Origin: Oscillospiraceae bacterium
GTDB taxonomy: Bacteria > Bacillota > Clostridia > Oscillospirales > Acutalibacteraceae
Direction: 5' to 3'
Length of the DNA stretch: 64,000 bases
NCBI GenBank assembly: GCA_003514385.1
Contig: DOQR01000002.1
Coordinates: forward strand, 62,001 to 126,000
The translations under genes were made by a program, and so were the position numbers. The notes under the pieces are model-generated. The model was not told where the DNA came from and did not search any database. It worked only from the letters and a program-made list of their open reading frames with translations. Shown piece after piece: positions 58,227 to 64,000 of this stretch. Numbering within the stretch: position 1 is the first letter of the stretch; each line of letters begins with the position of its first letter.

Positions 58227-61200
58227 TGGGGGTCGACTGGACGACTGATCAGAGACACGCGATAGAGTGCCGTAAAGGCTCTGTACTTGTCGGTGCTGCG
58301 GCGGGCTCGGGCAAGACGACGGTGCTCGTCGAGCGCGTTATCCGCCGTCTGACGGACAAAGATAACCCCTGTTCGGCGGAGGATCTGCTGATAGTTACAT
58401 TCACCCGCGCCGCCACCGCGCAGATGCGCGAGAAGATAGGCGCGGCGATACTCAAACGCCTTTCGGAGGATCCGACGGACAGGCATCTTCGCCGCCAGTA
58501 TATGCTCCTGCCATTTGCGAAAATATGCACTATCGACAGCTTCTGCAACGACCTTGTGCGCGAAAATTTCCACGCGCTCGGCATATCCCCGGACTATTCG
58601 CTGCTCGACAACGAAACGGCAGTTATAATGAAAAACGATGTCTGCGAGGCAATGCTCGAGCGGGCATACGAAGAGGATTTGGACGGCAGATTTTCGGAGC
58701 TCAGCGATATGATGTCCTCCGGCAGCAGCGACGAGGATTTCGCGAAGCTGATAATCAAAATGTATGATATCTCGACTGCTTATCCGTTCCCTGATCTGTG
58801 GCTCGATTCGCTTATCGGGGAGTATTCACAGCCCGATATCAACAAGAGCCGCTGGGGCGGTATAATAAAAAAATATGTCTGCGATATGCTCGACTACTGC
58901 GTATCATCAAGCAATGATATGATGACCGCCATGGAGTCCGACCCGATTGTAGCGGATGCCTACGGCGCGGCGGTGCAGAGCGATATAAATATGTACGCCG
59001 AGCTTCAAGAAAAAATCAACAGCGACTGGGACGAGGCTCTCGAAGCGTTTAAAACGGTCAAGTATATGAGCCTCGGGCGCGTTCCGAAGGACTATGAGAG
59101 CGAGACGAAAAATGTGGTTACTACCGCCCGCAAAAAGCTCAAGGATCTGTTGAAAAAAGTGCCCGGCATCATGTGTGTATCGTCCGAAGAGCACGCCGAT
59201 GACATGCGCCTGCTGCGCGATCCCGTGACGAAGCTTATAGAACTCGTCAAGCAGTTTGGCAGGGAGTATTCCGCCGAAAAGGATAAAATGAACTCCGCCG
59301 ATTTCTCGGATATTCTGCACCGCGCACTCAATTTGCTCGCGGTTTCCGACGGCAGCGGCGGATATATAAAAACCGACCTTGCGCGCGAGCTGTCGTCGCA
59401 TTATGTTGAGATACTCGTCGACGAGTATCAGGATATAAACGAAGCGCAAGATATGATATTCAGAGCGATATCTGCCGACGAGAATAATCTGTTTACCGTC
59501 GGCGATGTCAAGCAGAGCATATACAGATTCCGTCAGGCGATGCCGGAGATATTCCTGCGCCGCCGCAGCACAACACACAGCTTCGAGAGTGGGAAATACC
59601 CCCTGGGCATAACCCTCGGCTCGAATTTCCGAAGCCGCGTGGGAGTTACATCGTGCGTCAACTATATCTTCCGCCAGCTGATGAGCACGGAGGCGGGCGA
59701 GCTTGAATATGACGATTCCGAGGCGCTCAACGCCGCCGCTAAATATCCCGAGCGCGACACTCCCGACTGTGAGCTGCATGTCGTTACGGACAAGGGCAAC
59801 AGAGCCGATACGCTCGAAGCGCAGGCTCGCTATGTTGCGAAATATATTGAACGCACGGTGCGGGAGGGAAAGATGCTCGTCACAAAGGGCGGCGCTCTGC
59901 ATCCCGCGTCTTACGGCGATTTCTGCATTCTCCTGCGCACGGCAAAAAATGTTTCTTCGGTCTATGCCAACGCGCTCTCTGAGCGCGGCATACCGGTTTT
60001 TTCTCCGGAGACCGGCGGATTCTTTGAGGCCGCCGAGATAAGCTTTATACTCTCACTCCTGCGCGTGCTCGACAACCCTGTGCAGGATATACCGCTCGCG
60101 GCAGTCATGCTCTCTCCGCTCTTCGGCTTCAGCGCGGGCGAGCTTGCGGATATACGCGCCTCGGCGGAAGAACGCTTGGAGGCGGGCGAGACTGAGCCGC
60201 TCTATCGCAGCGTCGCCGTGTCGGCTGACGAGGGCAGCAAAAAAGCGGCGGCATTCCTCAAAAAAATCGAATCTCTGCGCAGACTGTCGCTGACCCTTAG
60301 CGCGGGCGAACTCGTCCGCAGAGTGTGTGAAGAGACGGGCTTCGACGCTATTGTCGGCGCGATGCCGGACGGCGAGCGCCGCAGACTCAATGTCGGTCTG
60401 CTGTGCGATTATGCCGAAAAATACGAGGCGGCGGGTAATCTCGGACTCAGCGGATTTATAAGATTTATAGATAAGGTCGCGCGCACGAGCGGAGATTTGG
60501 CAACCGCCGCGCGACCGTCCGAAAATGCGGATATCGTCCGCATAATGACCGTCCATCAGAGCAAGGGACTTGAATTCCCGATATGTATTCTCGCCGATAT
60601 GCAGCACGCGTTCAACGAGCGGGACAACATCGAACCAGTGCTCATAAGCTCGTCTGCAGGGCTCGGCATGAAGAGACGCACAGAGGACGGAATCAGCGTT
60701 TATGACACAGCCTCGCGCCGCGCCGCAGTCATAACTTCCGAGCGCATGGGGCGCAGCGAGGAGATGCGCGTGCTCTATGTTGCGCTGACGAGAGCAAAAG
60801 AAAATCTCGTTATGGTAACATCCGTCCCGAATCCCGAAAAGGGACTCGCGAAGGTTGCCGTCGAATGCGGAATAGGGGAGCGGGCGAACCCGTTCGCCGT
60901 GCTCAGAATGAACAACTTCTCAGACCTTGTGCTCACGGCGCTCATGCGCCATCCCGCCGCAGATGAGCTGCGAAAGTTATCCGGAGTCGATGTCCCGATA
61001 TTCCTGTCCGAAAAAGACAGATTCAAGCTGAAAGTTGTCGTCAGCGATTCGGAAAGCTTTATGACCGAATCCGCAAATGAACAGAAAATAGCCGCAAAGC
61101 CCGTATTCTTCAACGAAGTTCAAGCACGGCTCGATTATTCCGACCCACGCTCGGTGCTCTCGTCCGTGCCTGCGAAGCGCGCCGCTTCGGACGGCTCGGA

Positions 61201-61780
61201 GCGCGGCATAAACCGTGAATATTTCGCCTCGTCACGCCCGGCGTTCATGAGCTCGGGCGGACTGACTCCGGCTCAGCGCGGCACGGCTACGCACAAATTC
61301 ATGCAGTTTTCGGATTATTCTGCGGCGCGCGCCGGCATTGAATCTGAGCTTGCGCGTCTTGTCGACGGCGGCTTCCTCTCGGAGGATGAGGGCAAGGCTG
61401 TGAATATCGGCGCGGCGAAGCGGTTCTTTATGTCGCCGCTTGCCGAGAGAATCTTCGCTTCTGATAATGTCATGCGTGAGAGAAAATTTGCGTCGCTCTT
61501 CCCGGCAAAGTTCTTTTATCCTGAGCTGACGGGCGAAGCGGCTGAAGAAAAAATCGTCGTTCAGGGCATTGCGGACTGCGTGTTCGTCGAGGACGGAGAG
61601 CTCGTCATTGTCGATTATAAAACCGACACGGGCGTTGACGCCGAGGCTCTGCTCGACCGATATTCGGCTCAGCTTGAGATATACCGCGAGGCACTCTCGC
61701 AGGCGCTCGGTATGCCTGTCAAAGAGACGCTTTTGTACTCATTTTTCATGAATTCGACCGTTAAAGTCGGAACAGCTTAA
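58226..61780 (+). CDS. addA: ATP-dependent helicase/nuclease subunit A
   Basis: An 1184-aa UvrD-like motor subunit of AddAB. It opens [33 protein letters not shown] (Walker A), then [32 protein letters not shown] is the Walker [16 protein letters not shown] and [21 protein letters not shown] are motifs III and V, and [15 protein letters not shown] motif VI. The C-terminal nuclease domain contains [11 protein letters not shown]. Coupled to addB. Subunits are close to usual family lengths. Confidence 0.96.
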   Translation: MGVDWTTDQRHAIECRKGSVLVGAAAGSGKTTVLVERVIRRLTDKDNPCSAEDLLIVTFTRAATAQMREKIGAAILKRLSEDPTDRHLRRQYMLLPFAKICTIDSFCNDLVRENFHALGISPDYSLLDNETAVIMKNDVCEAMLERAYEEDLDGRFSELSDMMSSGSSDEDFAKLIIKMYDISTAYPFPDLWLDSLIGEYSQPDINKSRWGGIIKKYVCDMLDYCVSSSNDMMTAMESDPIVADAYGAAVQSDINMYAELQEKINSDWDEALEAFKTVKYMSLGRVPKDYESETKNVVTTARKKLKDLLKKVPGIMCVSSEEHADDMRLLRDPVTKLIELVKQFGREYSAEKDKMNSADFSDILHRALNLLAVSDGSGGYIKTDLARELSSHYVEILVDEYQDINEAQDMIFRAISADENNLFTVGDVKQSIYRFRQAMPEIFLRRRSTTHSFESGKYPLGITLGSNFRSRVGVTSCVNYIFRQLMSTEAGELEYDDSEALNAAAKYPERDTPDCELHVVTDKGNRADTLEAQARYVAKYIERTVREGKMLVTKGGALHPASYGDFCILLRTAKNVSSVYANALSERGIPVFSPETGGFFEAAEISFILSLLRVLDNPVQDIPLAAVMLSPLFGFSAGELADIRASAEERLEAGETEPLYRSVAVSADEGSKKAAAFLKKIESLRRLSLTLSAGELVRRVCEETGFDAIVGAMPDGERRRLNVGLLCDYAEKYEAAGNLGLSGFIRFIDKVARTSGDLATAARPSENADIVRIMTVHQSKGLEFPICILADMQHAFNERDNIEPVLISSSAGLGMKRRTEDGISVYDTASRRAAVITSERMGRSEEMRVLYVALTRAKENLVMVTSVPNPEKGLAKVAVECGIGERANPFAVLRMNNFSDLVLTALMRHPAADELRKLSGVDVPIFLSEKDRFKLKVVVSDSESFMTESANEQKIAAKPVFFNEVQARLDYSDPRSVLSSVPAKRAASDGSERGINREYFASSRPAFMSSGGLTPAQRGTATHKFMQFSDYSAARAGIESELARLVDGGFLSEDEGKAVNIGAAKRFFMSPLAERIFASDNVMRERKFASLFPAKFFYPELTGEAAEEKIVVQGIADCVFVEDGELVIVDYKTDTGVDAEALLDRYSAQLEIYREALSQALGMPVKETLLYSFFMNSTVKVGTA

Positions 61781-61798
61781 AAAATATGAAAAAAGGGC

Positions 61799-61827
61799 TT
61801 GCATTTTTGCCCCGCGTATGATAAAAT
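61799..61827 (+). promoter_or_regulatory. rpmE promoter
   Basis: TTGCAT (61799-61804) and TAAAAT (61822-61827), 17 bp apart, with extended TGA, 19 nt after the addA stop. Confidence 0.7.
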
Positions 61828-61886
61828 TTCGTTTGCTAGACTTAAAGATAAAGTTATATGCAGATAATCCGAAAGAGGTGACAATA

Positions 61887-62099
61887 ATGAAGGAAGGAAT
61901 CCATCCTAAGTACGAGCCCACTGAGGTCCGCTGCGCTTGCGGCGAGGTCATCAAGACTTCTTCCACCAAGCAGGATCTTCGTGTCGATATTTGCTCAAAG
62001 TGCCATCCGTTCTTCACCGGCAAGCAGAAGCTCGTCGATACCGGCGGACGCGTTGACCGCTTCAAGAAGCGTTTCAACATGACAGAGGACAAGAAATAA
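61887..62099 (+). CDS. rpmE: 50S ribosomal protein L31 (zinc-binding type)
   Basis: A 70-aa ribosomal protein. ATG 61887 follows AAGAGGTG; upstream in-frame ATG 61818 lies inside the promoter. The zinc ligands are present: RCACGE in the first part and [10 protein letters not shown] in the second, so this is the four-cysteine (C+) paralogue. It ends [14 protein letters not shown], as usual. Monocistronic with a strong terminator. Confidence 0.97.
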   Translation: MKEGIHPKYEPTEVRCACGEVIKTSSTKQDLRVDICSKCHPFFTGKQKLVDTGGRVDRFKKRFNMTEDKK

Positions 62100-62115
62100 T
62101 CATCCTGTGAGAGAT

Positions 62116-62146
62116 ATGAGCTGCCTTTTCGGCGGCTCATTTTTCT
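62116..62146 (+). terminator. rpmE terminator
   Basis: ATGAGC-T-GCC pairs with GGC-G-GCTCAT (62116-62140), followed by TTTTCT. Confidence 0.85.
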
Positions 62147-62211
62147 ATCTTCAAAATGCGTCGTGTGTTGCGCTATCCAAGCATTGTTAACAATATATTT
62201 CTCAAAAAGAC

Positions 62212-62240
62212 TTGTAATAATTGCTCGGCGGCGTTATAAT
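62212..62240 (+). promoter_or_regulatory. Promoter of the LysM-G5-M23 gene
   Basis: TTGTAA (62212-62217) and TATAAT (62235-62240), 17 bp apart. Confidence 0.65.
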
Positions 62241-62280
62241 GTTTGTAATCATTTTGTAATATTTTTAAGGGGGCGAAGCA

Positions 62281-64000
62281 ATGTCGGGAAAGAAAAAGGG
62301 CAATATTGCCGATCCTGATTTGCACAGCTCAGAGTCGCCCGCAAAGGACGGGAACGAGCTTAAAAACAGAATAAATGAAACTGCAAAGTATTCGGAGCTT
62401 TTTGAGAAGATAGATGTCGACAGCGATTATGACGATATCCTCGCAACATATGAGAAAACTCTCGACAAGCGCACCAGAGCCGCGATGAAGAAAGCGGGCG
62501 GCGCGGCGGACGAAGAAGAGTCTGTTGACGAAAACGTGATGATAGAGGCGGACGAAATAGTTTCGGATGCCGATTCTGCGGCGCAGCCCGAAGTGCAGGA
62601 AACCGCGGAAAATAAGCCCGCGAAGAAGAAAGAAAAGGTTCATAATGGCGATGCCGGAGCCGTACTTTATTCTTATATCGCGGCGCTCGGACTCGCAACC
62701 GGCACAACTTTTAAAAAGATGCTCGCGAAGCCTAAGAAGCTCGGCAGAAATATCGTCGGCTTTTTCAGATATGTATTCCGTTTCCTCTGGCTTGGATTCA
62801 AGAAGTTTATCCACATCATTTCTCATACATTCGTTGAGCAGGTCAGGGACTTCAGGCGCGATGTGCGCTCGGCTATGAATTATCTCAGGCAGAGCCGCCA
62901 TAAGCCGAAAACACTGTTCCCGATACTCGGGCACTATGTGAAGAAGGCTTTCACCACCCATACGCAGATGTTCAAGACCATAGCGAACTTCGTTCTGCCC
63001 GTTGCCGCAGTGCTCGCTTTTGTGCTGACCGTCAACTATTGGAGCAGTGTCACGTTCGCGCTCAAGGTCAGCTACGACAACAAGGAGCTCGGCTATATCT
63101 CCGACGAGTCGGTGTATAACGAGGCTCAGAGCGCCGCAAAGGCGAGAATGACGACTACAAAGACGGATTCTTCCGCCAAACTTGATGATCCGACATATGA
63201 GCTTTCACTTGTCAGCGTCAACAAGCTTGTCGATTCTTCGATACTCTGCGACAGAATAATCGAAAATTCCGAGAGTAATGTCACAAATGCCTGCGGAATT
63301 TATATCGACGACGAGTTTATCTGTTCCGTCAAGAACGAGACGGATGCAGCGAGCGTGTTCAATGCTATTCTTGAAAAGCACAAGGTGACCGACAGCAACA
63401 GCTTTGTCGATTTCGTTGAGAAGGTCGAGTATGTCCAGGGACTTTATCCTGACGACCCGAAGACCATGTGGGATGCATCGAAGCTCAAAAAGCAGCTTGA
63501 GCAGACCAAGCAGGCGAAAAAGACCTACACCGTCAAGGACGGCGATACTATATACGGCATAGCGGTCGCGAACGGGCTGACCGAAAAGCAGCTCATGGCG
63601 CTCAACCCCGATATGGGCGAGTATATTCATACAGGCGATCAGATAGTTGTCTCGAACGAGGTCAACTATGTCCGCGTCAAGGTCATGAGAACCGAGACGA
63701 GAACGGTCGAGGTCGATTACGACACCGAAAAGACCAACGACGCCTCGATGTTCAAGGGTACTACCCGCGTCACCCGAAAGGGCGAAAAGGGCGAAGATAC
63801 GATAACCGAGCTTGTAACATATATCGACGGTCAGCGCGTCACTTCGCAGGAGGTTTCACGCGTCAGGACTAAAGAGCCCGTGACCGAAAAGAAGCTTATC
63901 GGCACGAAGTCGACCCGCGTCAGCGGCGGATATAATGTCAAGGTTTCCGGACGCGGCTTTGTATGGCCTGCACCCGCATGTACATTCGTCAGCTCGCCTT
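62281..64000 (+). CDS. LysM-G5-M23 cell-envelope endopeptidase, 3' truncated by window
   Basis: The first 573 codons are present and the frame is still open at 64000. ATG 62281 follows AAGGGGGCGAAG. Residues 1-115 are charged and low-complexity. A conserved cytoplasmic region follows, then one membrane helix near residue 235 (IANFVLPVAAVLAFVLTV). An extracytoplasmic region leads to a LysM domain near 418-465 (TYTVKDGDTIYGIAVANGL, LMALNPDM), a G5 domain (RTVEVDYDTEKTND to about 545), and the start of a peptidase M23 domain (RGFVWPAPACTFVSSP) where the window ends. Such proteins cut or remodel peptidoglycan crosslinks. The HxxxD and HxH zinc residues lie beyond the end, so activity is untested. 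Confidence 0.85.
   Translation, partial: MSGKKKGNIADPDLHSSESPAKDGNELKNRINETAKYSELFEKIDVDSDYDDILATYEKTLDKRTRAAMKKAGGAADEEESVDENVMIEADEIVSDADSAAQPEVQETAENKPAKKKEKVHNGDAGAVLYSYIAALGLATGTTFKKMLAKPKKLGRNIVGFFRYVFRFLWLGFKKFIHIISHTFVEQVRDFRRDVRSAMNYLRQSRHKPKTLFPILGHYVKKAFTTHTQMFKTIANFVLPVAAVLAFVLTVNYWSSVTFALKVSYDNKELGYISDESVYNEAQSAAKARMTTTKTDSSAKLDDPTYELSLVSVNKLVDSSILCDRIIENSESNVTNACGIYIDDEFICSVKNETDAASVFNAILEKHKVTDSNSFVDFVEKVEYVQGLYPDDPKTMWDASKLKKQLEQTKQAKKTYTVKDGDTIYGIAVANGLTEKQLMALNPDMGEYIHTGDQIVVSNEVNYVRVKVMRTETRTVEVDYDTEKTNDASMFKGTTRVTRKGEKGEDTITELVTYIDGQRVTSQEVSRVRTKEPVTEKKLIGTKSTRVSGGYNVKVSGRGFVWPAPACTFVSSP

Noticed and set aside
1-64000. tRNA, rRNA, CRISPR or insertion sequences
   Set aside because: No cloverleaf-like, rRNA-like, regularly spaced repeat or transposase-like sequence was noticed on either strand by eye.

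Overview
The window comes from a low-GC-lineage Gram-positive (Firmicutes/Clostridia) of moderate-to-high GC, most like an uncultured gut Oscillospiraceae/Ruminococcaceae relative. This rests on the CtsR-McsA-McsB-ClpC stress operon, the MraZ-RsmH-FtsL-SpoVD/FtsI-MurE-MraY-FtsW-MurG-MurA-DivIB-FtsZ division cluster, RNase Y with YmdB, AddAB, a T-box ahead of thrS, a SpoIID homologue and many TTGACA/TATAAT promoters. No ribosomal RNA, tRNA, CRISPR array, transposase or phage module was seen.

Region 1 (1-8660) is accessory and exported. A promoter and folded leader precede a 1395-aa secreted beta-helix-like protein. Then follow a 52-aa precursor-like peptide, a 110-aa secreted protein with an amphipathic helix, an HPr-kinase-like ATPase, a PqqD-like carrier protein and an S24/S26 peptidase, closed by a strong terminator. 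A secreted CotH-type kinase comes next. This peptide/PqqD/HprK-like/S26 set is the best candidate for an undescribed peptide-maturation or export system.

Region 2 (8660-13200) holds a GH27 alpha-galactosidase with a small zinc-ribbon protein, two orphan genes for short amphipathic peptides that resemble each other, tandem PlsC-type acyltransferases, a small membrane protein behind what look like LexA (SOS) boxes, a 44-aa cysteine-rich peptide and a 63-aa unknown.

Region 3 (13200-26640) contains ctsR-mcsA-mcsB-clpC under tandem CtsR boxes, two sugar-isomerase-like TIM-barrel proteins, an NSS-family sodium symporter, a GNAT acetyltransferase with ymdB and rny, and T-box-controlled thrS.

Region 4 (26640-39690) is the division and cell-wall cluster from mraZ to ftsZ. 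It lacks murF, murD, murC and ftsA. MurE carries the DNPR signature of meso-diaminopimelate ligases. Region 5 (39690-49060) has DusB, a zinc-ribbon membrane protein, an SDR with a lipoprotein, an FHA-FtsW/RodA-PBP triad, a secreted unknown and SpoIID. Region 6 (49060-64000) has citrate synthase, a membrane protein with an AEC transporter, a CNNM/CorC protein, a third TIM-barrel protein, addB-addA, rpmE and a LysM-G5-M23 envelope protein cut by the window end.

Several starts were moved inward from the longest reading frame to codons with a good ribosome-binding site, and three genes (rny, dusB, the CorC gene) appear to begin with TTG. Four small genes (4463-4621, 10093-10296, 10564-10680, 12692-12826) were called by direct reading.
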